Assembly: GCF_000244975.1 (NCBI RefSeq)
Contig: NZ_CM001440.1
Span: 733,538 to 797,537, forward strand
Direction of reading: 5' to 3'
DNA from: Saccharomonospora cyanea NA-134
Lineage (GTDB): Bacteria > Actinomycetota > Actinomycetes > Mycobacteriales > Pseudonocardiaceae
Length of the DNA: 64,000 bases
Below, piece by piece: positions 45,206-53,413 of this stretch (the stretch's first letter is position 1; every line of letters begins with the position of its first letter). The notes beneath the pieces are model-generated. The model was not told the DNA's origin, did not search any database, and worked only from the letters and a program-made list of their open reading frames with translations. A program made the position numbers and the translations under genes.

Positions 45206-45822
45206 GCGAGTTCTTCGACGCGACCCTGTTCCTGGAGGCGGCGATCACCCTGCTGGTGATCATGGATCCGCCCGGCACGGTGCCGGTGTTTCTGAGCCTG
45301 GTCGGTCGCAAGCCGCCCGTCGCGAGGGCGAAGGCCGCGCGACAGGCGGTGCTCGTCTCGCTGTTGGTGATCACGCTTTTCGCCGTCGCGGGCCAGTTCA
45401 TCCTGGCGTACCTGGGTATCGGCATTCCCGCGTTGCAGGGTGCGGGCGGGCTGCTGCTGTTGCTCGTGGCGCTCGACCTGCTCACCGGCAAGGGCACGCC
45501 GGAGGCGGAGGCCGCCGAGGACGTCAACGTCGCACTCGTGCCGCTGGGTACCCCGTTGCTCGCGGGGCCGGGAGCGATCGCGGCGACCATCGTGTTCGTC
45601 CGCCAGGCGCACGGGCACGTGGGCGCTTACGTGGCGCTGGGCGCGGCCATCGTGGCCGTGCACCTGGTTCTGTGGGCGTGCATGAGGTACTCGGGTGTGT
45701 TGATCCGCCTCGTCCGGGAAAGCGGGATCACCCTGCTGGCCAAGGTCGCGGGTCTGCTGCTGGCCGCCATCGCCGTCGAGTTGGTGGCCGACTCGATCCG
45801 CGGCTTCGTCGAGGGAGCATGA
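45202..45822 (+). CDS. MarC-family membrane protein
   Basis: The 206-residue protein has six hydrophobic segments with MDPPGTVPVFLSLVGR in the first loop and NVALVPLGTPLLAGPGAIAA in the middle, the two MarC landmarks. Despite the name it is not proven to act in drug resistance. It begins in the PHP gene stop. Confidence 0.88.
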   Translation: MSEFFDATLFLEAAITLLVIMDPPGTVPVFLSLVGRKPPVARAKAARQAVLVSLLVITLFAVAGQFILAYLGIGIPALQGAGGLLLLLVALDLLTGKGTPEAEAAEDVNVALVPLGTPLLAGPGAIAATIVFVRQAHGHVGAYVALGAAIVAVHLVLWACMRYSGVLIRLVRESGITLLAKVAGLLLAAIAVELVADSIRGFVEGA

Positions 45823-45823
45823 G

Positions 45824-46684
45824 ATGGAACAGCTCGGGTTCGACTTCGGCGTCGAACCGCAACCGCTGATCAAGGTGACGCCCGCGAGGTTGTCGCTCTA
45901 CGACGACTGCCCGCGCCGGTACCGCATGACCTACCTCGACCGTCCGACGCCGACACGGGCGGGGCCGTGGGCGCACAACACGGTGGGCGCGGTGGTGCAC
46001 AACGCGATGCGGGAACTCTTCGGCCTCCCGGTGGCCGAGCGAACGCCCGAACGGGCCTCGGTGTTGGTGAGCAGGCACTGGCGCAGCGCGGGGTTCGCCG
46101 ACGCCGTGCAGGTGGCCCGGTACGCCGAGACGGCCCGCCGGTGGGTCGCCGACTACGTGGAGGCCGGTGGCGCGGACGCCGACGTGGTGGGCCTGGAGCA
46201 GTGGGTGTCCGCCACGGTCGGCAGTGACCCGGCCGCGCCGTCACTGATCGTGGAGGGCCGGGCCGACCGCATCGATCGCCGGGGCACAGAGCTGGTCGTG
46301 GTCGACTACAAGACGGGCCGCCGTACGCCCGAGGACGCCGACGCGCGACGGTCACGGGCACTGGCTCTCTACGCCGTCGCGGCCGGCCGCACCCTGCGTG
46401 CGCCGTGCTCGCGGGTGGAGTTGCACCACCTGCCCACGGGGACCGTTGCCGTTGCGGAACACACCGCCGACACGTTGGGGGAACACGTACGCGAGGCGGA
46501 GGAGACCGCCACGGCTTCCCGGGCCGCAGCCGATAGGCTCACGCGAGGGGGCGATCCGGACCGACTTTTCCCTGCGCGACCGGCACCCCGTTGTGCCTGG
46601 TGCGAGTTTCGTCCCAGCTGTCCGGAGGGGCGGCAGGCGGCACCCGCTGCTCGTCCGTGGGACTTGCTGACGCCGACGACGTGA
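45824..46684 (+). CDS. RecB-family PD-(D/E)XK exonuclease with Fe-S motif
   Basis: The 286-residue protein has VTPARLSLYDDCPRRYRMTY (Cys29), the nuclease core LIVEGRADRID (Asp148) and LVVVDYKTG (Asp161, Lys163), and a Cys triad CAWCEFRPSC near the C-terminus, which with Cys29 can bind a [4Fe-4S] cluster, as in Cas4/AddB-type proteins. It is a single-domain form; no helicase is fused. It is thought to act in DNA repair. Confidence 0.85.
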   Translation: MEQLGFDFGVEPQPLIKVTPARLSLYDDCPRRYRMTYLDRPTPTRAGPWAHNTVGAVVHNAMRELFGLPVAERTPERASVLVSRHWRSAGFADAVQVARYAETARRWVADYVEAGGADADVVGLEQWVSATVGSDPAAPSLIVEGRADRIDRRGTELVVVDYKTGRRTPEDADARRSRALALYAVAAGRTLRAPCSRVELHHLPTGTVAVAEHTADTLGEHVREAEETATASRAAADRLTRGGDPDRLFPARPAPRCAWCEFRPSCPEGRQAAPAARPWDLLTPTT

Positions 46685-46703
46685 CGACGATTGACGGAGT
46701 GAC

Positions 46704-47036
46704 ATGGCTGAGCCGGACACGGTGGAGTTGAGGGTGGCGTCGCCTGCCCGGGAGCCGGCCCGAGCCAGGATCCCCGGATGGCGGGGGATCACTGGAGCTT
46801 TCGCGGCGGGCTGGGGCGTGGTCTTCCTCGTACTGCTGGCCGCGCAGCTCCTGGCGTGGGCGGGTGGCGGTGAGGGCCCCGGCGCCTACACCCTCGTGGG
46901 GCATCTCGTCGGTGGCGTGCTCGCCGGTGGGGCGCAGTACGTCGCGGACCGCAGCGACGGCGTGCGCGCGGGTGTCGCGGGTGGGGCCGTCGCCGTGCTC
47001 ACCCCCACGATGTTGTGGCTGTTCTGGTGGTCGTGA
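46704..47036 (+). CDS. Small membrane protein
   Basis: The 110-residue protein has about three hydrophobic segments (ITGAFAAGWGVVFLVLLAAQ; YTLVGHLVGGVLAGGAQYVA; AGVAGGAVAVLTPTMLWLFW) and a charged N-terminus. No family is recognised. It begins 19 bp after the RecB-like gene and may be co-transcribed. Confidence 0.6.
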   Translation: MAEPDTVELRVASPAREPARARIPGWRGITGAFAAGWGVVFLVLLAAQLLAWAGGGEGPGAYTLVGHLVGGVLAGGAQYVADRSDGVRAGVAGGAVAVLTPTMLWLFWWS

Positions 47037-47109
47037 GGCCGCCCGCGCGTTCGGTCCGGAGTCCGCGCCTGCCGACACCGCCGAGCGCGTCGTACCGGGT
47101 GGCCGGACG

Positions 47110-47991
47110 TCAGTCCACGCCCAGCCAGCCGCGCCAGCGGGGGAGGAGTTCCTTCAGCAGTACGGTCGGGTTCTCCGTGTTCGGCGAGTGTGCGGCGTCG
47201 GGGACGACGACGAACTCGGCGTCCAGCCGCCGCGCCATGTCCTGCTGACTCGGCACGCTCCACGCGTCGTCGTGCTCACCCGCGACCACGAGGCTCGGCA
47301 CCCCGGACTCGCGGAGTACCGCCGCGAGTTCCGCGACGAGGTCGGGTTCCCGCCGCAGCCCGTCGGCCATCCCCAGCAGGCACGCCGCCGTCGTGGCCAC
47401 GAAACGCCTGCGGTGGAACTCGGCCAGCCCGCCGGGAATCGGCGGGCGTCCTGTGCCCAGCCGTGCGGTCAGCCGCTCCCGGACCGCGTACGCCGCTTCC
47501 ACGCCCCGCGCACGCAGCACGATCTCACCGGCGTCCATGGCCTGGTACCGGGGTCCCGGCGGCAGGGCGGCGGGCCCACTGCACAGCAGGGTCAGTCCGG
47601 CGATCGGAGCACCGGTCAGAACAGCTCCCCTGGCCACGAGACCGCCGTAGGAGTGCCCGAGCAGGACGACGGGGCCGTCGGCGGCGAACTCCACCACGAG
47701 GCCGGCCACCACCTTGCCCAGTTCTCCCGGGCTGTAGGCCGACTCGTCGGCGGGGCCGGGCGAGGCGAACTGTCCGGGAAGGTCGATCGCCACCGGGAGG
47801 ATCCCCGCCTCGGCGATGCCGTCCAGCAGCGGCGCGAAGTCCTCCTTGGAGCCGGTGTAGCCGGGAACGAGCAGCGCGGTCGCGACCGCGTCGTCCGGGA
47901 GTGGGCCTCGTAGCGCGGCCACCGGGCCGTGCGGGCCGCGAAGTTCCACCTGATCGCCCCCGTGGGGGCTCAGTTGGGAGGACGCACTCAC
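47110..47991 (-). CDS. Alpha/beta hydrolase
   Basis: The 293-residue protein has the nucleophile elbow GHSYGG (Ser114), an oxyanion segment LVPGYTGSKED, and a catalytic His in PDAAHSPN; the acid lies before GEHDDAW. Substrate cannot be predicted. It is the last gene of the minus-strand run rhlE, PQQ-like protein, hydrolase, 4 bp after the PQQ-like gene. Confidence 0.85.
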   Translation of the reverse strand: MSASSQLSPHGGDQVELRGPHGPVAALRGPLPDDAVATALLVPGYTGSKEDFAPLLDGIAEAGILPVAIDLPGQFASPGPADESAYSPGELGKVVAGLVVEFAADGPVVLLGHSYGGLVARGAVLTGAPIAGLTLLCSGPAALPPGPRYQAMDAGEIVLRARGVEAAYAVRERLTARLGTGRPPIPGGLAEFHRRRFVATTAACLLGMADGLRREPDLVAELAAVLRESGVPSLVVAGEHDDAWSVPSQQDMARRLDAEFVVVPDAAHSPNTENPTVLLKELLPRWRGWLGVD

Positions 47992-47995
47992 CGGC

Positions 47996-49372
47996 TCACC
48001 TCAGCGCCACCAGGGTCCGTCCACGTTGTTCGAGCAGCACCGGGCCCGTCGTCCCGAGCTCGACCGGCCCCACGTACCCGTGTCGGTCCACGGCCACCGT
48101 GCGGGTCGTCGCCCCGGTGCGTTCGTCGAGCGCGGCGATCCCGCCTTCGATGGGCACCACGTACTCGCCCGCGAAAACCGTACCCGCGCCGAGGGTGCCT
48201 TCGACCGTCCAGCGGGGCCGCAGCTCGTCGCGGGCGAGCGCGACGGTGCGGGAGCCGGTGAACCAGTACACGTGCTCGCGGCCCACGAAGGTCGGGACCA
48301 CACCGGAGTCGGGAACGGCGGCGAGGTCGGACGCCGGAACGGCGAGATCGTAGGTGCCCACCTGTTTGCCGTCGTGGTTCCAGACGAAGAGCTGCCGCCG
48401 GTCGGGCAGGGCCACCGCCACCCGCTCGTCCGACACGGCCACGAGCTGAGCGGACATCTCGGGCAGCAGCGCGCTGAACACCTGCTCGGGTTCGTCGGCC
48501 TCGTCGCCCGCGGCCTTCAGGACGGTGAGCCGTGCGCCGGTCTCGCCCGGGCAGTGTTCGATCACCCCGACCTTGTCACCACCGGCGGCCACCGTCGAGT
48601 AACGGCACTCCGGCCTCGGCTGGCGGCCGGGATTGACCGGGGCGGGAACCCGCCCGTACTCGAGCGTCTTGACGAGGTCGCTGCGCCAGGTGTTGAGCAG
48701 CCTCGTGCCCGTGGTGGTCACGTGGCCGTCGTCCACGACCAGCCGCGTGGGTGCCTCGGCGTCGCCGTTGCGCTGGGCCGTCCGTCGGCCCGTGGCGGGA
48801 TCGAGCTGGGTGACCTCACTGCATCCGGTGTCCTTGCGGTAGACGGCCACCGCCTTCGACCACGCGGCGCCCACGGTGCACAGTTCGAGATCGCGGCTGT
48901 AGCTCCAGCGGATCTCGCCCGTGAGCGGGTCGCGGCCCGCGACGGTGCCGTCCGAGGCGGTGATCACGAACCCGCCCTGAGCCACCGGCACCGGGGTCGC
49001 CTCGCTCTCAGCGCTCCACCGTTCCGCCATGGCCCCGGGCACGGCTGAAGGCACACCGAGGCGAGGCGGCGGGACCGAGGCTGTGCGTTGCGTGGTGGCG
49101 TGGCTGTCGCTGAACAACCAGACCACCACGCCCGTGGCGACGCAGAGGATCGTGAGTGTCGCGGCCAGGACCCGGTCACGGCGCCGGTTCCACGGCGAGC
49201 GCCGCGGCGCAGGCGGGGACTCCGGTGCGTCGGCGGTGTCGCCTGCGGTGCCGTGATGAGCGGCGGGTTCCCCGTCGGAAGGAGCCGGGCCGGTCCGCGA
49301 GAGCACGTCCTCGGTTTCCGGCGGGTGAGCCGTCGTCTCGGGGGAGTCCTCGCTGGGCCGTCCGCTGGTCAC
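47996..49372 (-). CDS. Membrane-anchored PQQ-like beta-propeller protein
   Basis: The 458-residue protein has a disordered Pro/Asp/Glu-rich cytoplasmic tail, a membrane span at about 68-87 (VLAATLTILCVATGVVVWLF) and an extracytoplasmic PQQ-like propeller with repeated blades (DGTVAGRDPLTGEIRWSYSR; TQLDPATGRRT; IAALDERTGATTRTV). The gene after rhlE in M. tuberculosis (Rv3212) is similar in my memory. GTG 49372; it begins 5 bp after rhlE ends. Confidence 0.8.
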   Translation of the reverse strand: MTSGRPSEDSPETTAHPPETEDVLSRTGPAPSDGEPAAHHGTAGDTADAPESPPAPRRSPWNRRRDRVLAATLTILCVATGVVVWLFSDSHATTQRTASVPPPRLGVPSAVPGAMAERWSAESEATPVPVAQGGFVITASDGTVAGRDPLTGEIRWSYSRDLELCTVGAAWSKAVAVYRKDTGCSEVTQLDPATGRRTAQRNGDAEAPTRLVVDDGHVTTTGTRLLNTWRSDLVKTLEYGRVPAPVNPGRQPRPECRYSTVAAGGDKVGVIEHCPGETGARLTVLKAAGDEADEPEQVFSALLPEMSAQLVAVSDERVAVALPDRRQLFVWNHDGKQVGTYDLAVPASDLAAVPDSGVVPTFVGREHVYWFTGSRTVALARDELRPRWTVEGTLGAGTVFAGEYVVPIEGGIAALDERTGATTRTVAVDRHGYVGPVELGTTGPVLLEQRGRTLVALR

Positions 49373-49377
49373 GCGCC

Positions 49378-51036
49378 CTAGTCTGCCTCCGCCACTGTTT
49401 CGGTGGTGTTGGCGGGGTTGGCGCTGCCCACTCCCTCGGCGCGCGTCCTGCGGCGACGGCGACGGGTGGGCCGCTCGCCGCTGTCTCCGCGTGCCGACTC
49501 GTCCTTGTCGGCGGGCGCGGGATGCTCGGCGGTCGGGGTGTGCGGGACGCCTCCCCGAGTGCGGCGCCTGCGCGGGCGTGTGTTGTCGGAGGGGGTCTCG
49601 TCGGCGGCCGTGGTGGCCGCCCGCTCGTCGGCGTCCGCCCGCGAGGCGGTGGCAGTGACCTCGCGACCGCTGCGGGTGCGCCTGCGCTGGCGGGACCTGC
49701 GCTGGCGAGGGGCTTCCGCACGACGTCGCCGCTTGCCCCCGAAGTCCTCCTCCGCCTCGGCGGCGAGCCCGGCGCGGGTGCGCTTGGACAGCGGCAACCT
49801 GCCGGTGGCGTTCTCCGGGATCCCGAGGTCGGCGAACAGGTGCGGGGAGGTGGAGTAGGTCTCCACCGGCTCCGGCATGTCGAGGCCTAGCTCGTCGGAG
49901 ATCAGCTTCCAACGCGGGATCTCGTCCCAGTCGACGAGCGTGATGGCCACCCCGGTCTTGCCCGCGCGGCCCGTGCGGCCGATGCGGTGCACGTAGGTCT
50001 TCTCGTCCTCGGGAGTCTGGTAGTTGATGACGTGGGTGACGTCGTCGACGTCGATGCCTCGCGCGGCGACGTCGGTGGCCACCAGCACGTCCACCTTGCC
50101 CGACCGGAACGCCCGCAGTGCCTGCTCGCGTGCGCCCTGGCCCAGGTCGCCGTGGACGGCGGCGGCGGCGAACCCACGCTCGGCGAGGTCGTCGGCGACC
50201 TTCTGCGCCGTCCGCTTGGTGCGCGTGAAGATCATGGTCAGGCCCCGGTCCTCCGCCTGGAGCACCTTCGCCACCAGCTCGGGCTTGTCCAGCGAGTGCG
50301 AGCGGTAGGCGTACTGCGTGGTGCGCTCGTGGACCGCGCCGGCCTCGTTGTCCTCGGCCCTGATGTGGGTCGGCTGGTGGAGGAAGGTCCTCGCGAGGGT
50401 GAGGATCGGGCCCGGCATCGTGGCCGAGAACAGCATCGTCTGGCGCTCGTCGGGCACCATCCGCAGAACGCGCTCGATGTCCGGCAGGAAGCCGAGGTCG
50501 AGCATCTCGTCGGCCTCGTCGAGCACGAGCGTGGACACCTTGCCGAGCACCAGGTGGCGCTGTTCGGCCAGGTCGAGGAGCCTGCCGGGCGTGCCGATGA
50601 CCACGTCGACGCCGTCGCGCAGGGACTTGATCTGGGACTCGTACGGGCGGCCCCCGTAGATGGAGGCGACGCGCACGCCGAGGTGCTTGCCCGCTTTCGT
50701 GAGGTCCTCGTGGACCTGCACGCACAGCTCGCGCGTGGGCACCACCACGAGCGCCTGCGGCGTGCCGTCACCGGGAAGCGTCAGCCGCTGCAGCAGCGGC
50801 ACACCGAACCCGAGCGTCTTGCCCGTCCCGGTCCGCGCCTGCCCGATGACGTCCTCGCCGCGCAGCGCGAGCGGCAGGGTCAGGGCCTGGATGTCGAAGG
50901 TGCGCTCGATACCGGAGTCCCCGAGCGCCCGGACGATGTCGGTGTGGACGCCGAGCTCGGCGAACGTGGGGTTGTCCGGTTTGCCCGCGTCCGTGCCCGT
51001 CAGCGGGCCTGCCGTGTGGTTGTTGTTCTGGTCGAT
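49378..51036 (-). CDS. rhlE: DEAD-box RNA helicase RhlE, no canonical start
   Basis: The protein has the Q-motif (F25...Q50), motif I ARTGTGKT (67-74), DEAD (LDEADEMLDLGF), SAT (LFSATMPG), ARGID and HRIGRTGRAG, then a basic Arg-rich tail. It unwinds RNA. The frame upstream of motif I contains no ATG, GTG or TTG before the in-frame TGA at 51054; the first such codon (GTG 50802) would remove the Q-motif and motif I. I place the start at ATC 51036 after GAGAGAGG; CTG 51003 is an alternative. Either a rare start or a sequence error is possible. Confidence 0.75.
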   Translation of the reverse strand: MDQNNNHTAGPLTGTDAGKPDNPTFAELGVHTDIVRALGDSGIERTFDIQALTLPLALRGEDVIGQARTGTGKTLGFGVPLLQRLTLPGDGTPQALVVVPTRELCVQVHEDLTKAGKHLGVRVASIYGGRPYESQIKSLRDGVDVVIGTPGRLLDLAEQRHLVLGKVSTLVLDEADEMLDLGFLPDIERVLRMVPDERQTMLFSATMPGPILTLARTFLHQPTHIRAEDNEAGAVHERTTQYAYRSHSLDKPELVAKVLQAEDRGLTMIFTRTKRTAQKVADDLAERGFAAAAVHGDLGQGAREQALRAFRSGKVDVLVATDVAARGIDVDDVTHVINYQTPEDEKTYVHRIGRTGRAGKTGVAITLVDWDEIPRWKLISDELGLDMPEPVETYSTSPHLFADLGIPENATGRLPLSKRTRAGLAAEAEEDFGGKRRRRAEAPRQRRSRQRRRTRSGREVTATASRADADERAATTAADETPSDNTRPRRRRTRGGVPHTPTAEHPAPADKDESARGDSGERPTRRRRRRTRAEGVGSANPANTTETVAEAD

Positions 51037-51054
51037 GTCGAATCGCCTCTCTCA

Positions 51055-51400
51055 TACCAGCGCGCACAGCCCGGTACTCGCGGCCTGTCGACCACCACGC
51101 GAAAAGCGCGTTCGCTTCGCGATGTGTCACACGAAACGGAGTGGGATGCCGCCGAAAGGCGTGCACGCACACTGTCAGTACGTAGTGAAGTGGTGCGACG
51201 GAAGACGGCGTGGGAAACCCGGTGCCGGGTCGGCACTGTCGTGTCGAGCGCCTCGTACTCGCCATCTCGACGTCGTGCACTACACGAGGCCAACTTCACT
51301 ACCAGTCGACAGTCTAACCTGTCCAGTTCCCGATTCCGGGGTGTCGCATGACGCGACGGCGTGTTGTTGGTCTCGTTGTGGCCTGAACTACGGTTGTCAC
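51055..51400. promoter_or_regulatory. rhlE / ferritin-like divergent control region
   Basis: This 346-bp gap contains no gene. Two related 21-nt arms face each other: 51171-51191 (ACTGTC-N5-GTAGTGAAGT) and 51293-51313 (its reverse complement, 16 of 21 matching, with the ten-base core ACTTCACTAC exact). They are likely paired binding sites for one regulator in the control region of rhlE and the ferritin-like gene. Confidence 0.5.
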
Positions 51401-52078
51401 GTGACTGACGCGAAGGCTGGGGCCACCGAGGACCCCCGGGAGATCGGGACGGGCGTCGTCGACCTGCTCGGCGTGCTGGCGTACGGCGAGCTGTCGGCGT
51501 TCGACCGGCTGGCCGAGGACGCCCGCACGGCACCCACCCTGGCGGGGAGGGCGGCGCTCGCCTCGATGGCGGCGGCCGAAATGGGTCACTACGGGTTGCT
51601 GGAGCGCTACCTCGACGAGCGCGGCGTCGGCGTCGAGGAGGCCATGCGCCCGTTCATGCGGCACATCGACGCGTTCCAGGAGTCCACCGCGCCGAGGAGC
51701 TGGCTGGAGTCGCTGGTCAAGGCGTACGTCGTGGACAACCTGGCCGCCGATCTGTACCGCGAGCTGGCCGAGGTGCTCGACGACGAGACCCGCGAGCTGG
51801 TGACCACCGTGCTGGCCGACACCGGCCACTCCGCGTTCGCCCAGCGAGAAGTGGCGGCGGCCATCGAGAACGACACACCCGTGCGCGACCGGCTCGCCCT
51901 CTGGAGCCGCCGCCTGCTCGGGGAGGCGTTGACGCAGGCCCAGTACGTCGTGGCGGAGAGCGACGGACTCGCCGAGCTCATCGTGGCCGGAACCGGCGAC
52001 CTCTCGGGTATCGCGGCGCTGTTCCGCAAGCTCCAGCAGCAACACACCAAACGGATGCAGGCCCTCGGTCTTGGCTAG
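51401..52078 (+). CDS. Ferritin-like fold protein (MiaE_2 type)
   Basis: The 225-residue helical protein matches the actinobacterial ferritin-like/tRNA hydroxylase-like family beside rhlE (Rv3210c in memory). Glutamates and histidines in AAAEMGHYGLLERYLDERG and in LADTGHSAFAQREVAAAI are in the spacing of a diiron helix bundle. Whether it is catalytic is unknown. GTG 51401 fits the short conserved N-terminus. Confidence 0.75.
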   Translation: MTDAKAGATEDPREIGTGVVDLLGVLAYGELSAFDRLAEDARTAPTLAGRAALASMAAAEMGHYGLLERYLDERGVGVEEAMRPFMRHIDAFQESTAPRSWLESLVKAYVVDNLAADLYRELAEVLDDETRELVTTVLADTGHSAFAQREVAAAIENDTPVRDRLALWSRRLLGEALTQAQYVVAESDGLAELIVAGTGDLSGIAALFRKLQQQHTKRMQALGLG

Positions 52079-52119
52079 GCTGGAGAGTGACGAACGGTCA
52101 CGACTAGGCGGAGGTCGCA

Positions 52120-52350
52120 GTGGAGGTCAAGATCGGCATCAAGGACGCGCCGCGGGAGCTCGTGGTGGCCAGCAACTCCTCGGCCGAAGAGGTGGAGAAG
52201 CAGGTCGCCGACGCGCTGAGTGCCGATGACGGCCTGTTCCGGCTCACCGACGAGAAGGGTCGTAAGTTCCTCGTCCCGGCCGACCGCATCGCCTACGTCG
52301 AGATCGCGCCGTCCGACGTGCGCCGGGTCGGTTTCGCCGTCGGCTCCTGA
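52120..52350 (+). CDS. DUF3107 protein (TB9.4-like)
   Basis: The 76-residue protein reads VEVKIGIKDAPRELVVASNS, then RLTDEKGRKFLVPADRIAYV and EIAPSDVRRVGFAVGS. It is the DUF3107 family (Rv3208A/TB9.4), short and conserved in actinobacteria, function unknown. It follows the ferritin-like gene by 41 bp, with GGAGG before GTG 52120. Confidence 0.9.
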   Translation: MEVKIGIKDAPRELVVASNSSAEEVEKQVADALSADDGLFRLTDEKGRKFLVPADRIAYVEIAPSDVRRVGFAVGS

Positions 52351-52413
52351 GATTCTGAGACGTCCGGCCATCCTCCGTCCCCGCTTTTGTGGCTACGGAG
52401 GGTGGCCGACGTT

Positions 52414-52447
52414 TTTCCAGGTCAGGCGCGGTGTGTATCATGTGTGT
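52414..52447 (+). promoter_or_regulatory. Leaderless promoter of vapBC-type pair
   Basis: TATCAT (52436-52441) is a good -10 located six bases before the ATG at 52448, so transcription should begin at or next to the A of the start codon (leaderless). A T-rich -35 region lies near 52413-52418. The direct repeat GTGTGTAT (52431-52438 and 52442-52449) overlaps the -10 and start, suiting autorepression. Confidence 0.5.
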
Positions 52448-52678
52448 ATGGCGCGCCTCAACGTGTACGTGCCCGACGAACTCGCCCAGCGGGCGAAGGA
52501 CGCCCGGTTGAACGTCTCGGCATTGACTCAGAACGCCATCGCCGCCGAGTTGGACCGGCGGGCGACCAGCCGATGGCTGGACAGCCTTCCGACTCCGCGG
52601 CACCAGGTGGCACACGAGGAGGTCCTGGCAGCCTTGGACGCGGCCCGGGACGAGCTGGAACGCCACGGCGATGTCTGA
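52448..52678 (+). CDS. Antitoxin (ribbon-helix-helix type)
   Basis: The 76-residue protein starts ARLNVYVPDELAQRAKDARL, the strand-helix of a CcdA/RHH antitoxin, followed by an acidic C-terminal helix (EEVLAALDAARDELER). It is typical of a VapB-like antitoxin: N-terminus binds DNA, C-terminus the toxin. It overlaps the toxin gene by 8 bp. Confidence 0.85.
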   Translation: MARLNVYVPDELAQRAKDARLNVSALTQNAIAAELDRRATSRWLDSLPTPRHQVAHEEVLAALDAARDELERHGDV

Positions 52679-53084
52679 GGTCCCCACCGGTGAGATCGTC
52701 GTCGACGCCTCCGTCCTCGTCGACATCCTCGCCGGAACCCCGGTCGGCGGCGCCGCGCGTGACCGTATCCGGCACGCGATCCTGCACGCGCCCGCCCACG
52801 TCGACGCGGAGGTCCTGTCGGCACTGTCGTGGCTACAGCGTGCCGGTGTGCTCGACGCGACCGCTGTCAGTCACGCACTCACGTCCCTGGTTCACCTGCC
52901 GGTGCGTCGGCACGAGCTGCCCAAGTTGACCTCGGGCGCCTGGTCCCGGCGTGAGAACGTCCGGATGGCCGATGCTCTTTACGTCGAGCTGGCCAGCCAG
53001 CTCGGAGTCACGTTGGTGACCAGTGACCAGCGGCTTGCTCGGACGTGTCCCCTGGCCGAGTCCGTGACCGAGCCGCCGGACTAG
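52671..53084 (+). CDS. vapC: PIN-domain toxin VapC
   Basis: The 137-residue PIN-domain protein has the acidic tetrad Asp12 (VVDASVLV), Glu47 (DAEVLSAL), Asp101 (MADALYVE) and Asp119 (TSDQRL), so it should be a Mg2+-dependent RNase of tRNA or rRNA. It is overlapped by the antitoxin gene. This pair is inserted between DUF3107 and the DUF4873 gene. Confidence 0.88.
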   Translation: MSEVPTGEIVVDASVLVDILAGTPVGGAARDRIRHAILHAPAHVDAEVLSALSWLQRAGVLDATAVSHALTSLVHLPVRRHELPKLTSGAWSRRENVRMADALYVELASQLGVTLVTSDQRLARTCPLAESVTEPPD

Positions 53085-53413
53085 CCCTCCGCCGGGGCCA
53101 GGTCGGCCAGTGACGTGGGCACCGCGAACGGTGGCCTGCTCACACCCATGATCCGGTAGCGGTCCCACGGATCCGGGTCGGAGATCTCGCCGTGGGCGCT
53201 GCCCTCGGGGGTGCGGATCTCGACCTTCTGTTTCTTCCCGTCCGCCAGTTCGGAGACCCGCTGATCGGCCTTGATCCGGCCGTACCAGCGGTAGTAGCCG
53301 TCGATCGGCTGGAAGTGGCCGCGCAGCTCGACCTCCACCGCGAGCTCGGTCTCACCGAGCCGGAGCGTGGCCGCGCCCGTGTAGCCGTCCTCGTCGTGGT
53401 CGTGTCCGCTCAC
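53081..53413 (-). CDS. DUF4873 family protein
   Basis: The 110-residue beta-rich protein contains GAATLRLGETELAVEVELRG, QPIDGYYRWYGRI and SDPDPWDRYRIMG, matching DUF4873. It is found with oxidoreductases and TetR genes; function unknown. GTG 53413 lies in the TetR stop (GTGA), so it is the second gene of that operon. Confidence 0.75.
   Translation of the reverse strand: MSGHDHDEDGYTGAATLRLGETELAVEVELRGHFQPIDGYYRWYGRIKADQRVSELADGKKQKVEIRTPEGSAHGEISDPDPWDRYRIMGVSRPPFAVPTSLADLAPAEG

Noticed and set aside
47996-50725. A very long open frame on the minus strand covering both the PQQ-like protein and rhlE
   Set aside because: Its first half is the rhlE region read in the wrong frame; only the part from GTG 49372 encodes recognisable protein.
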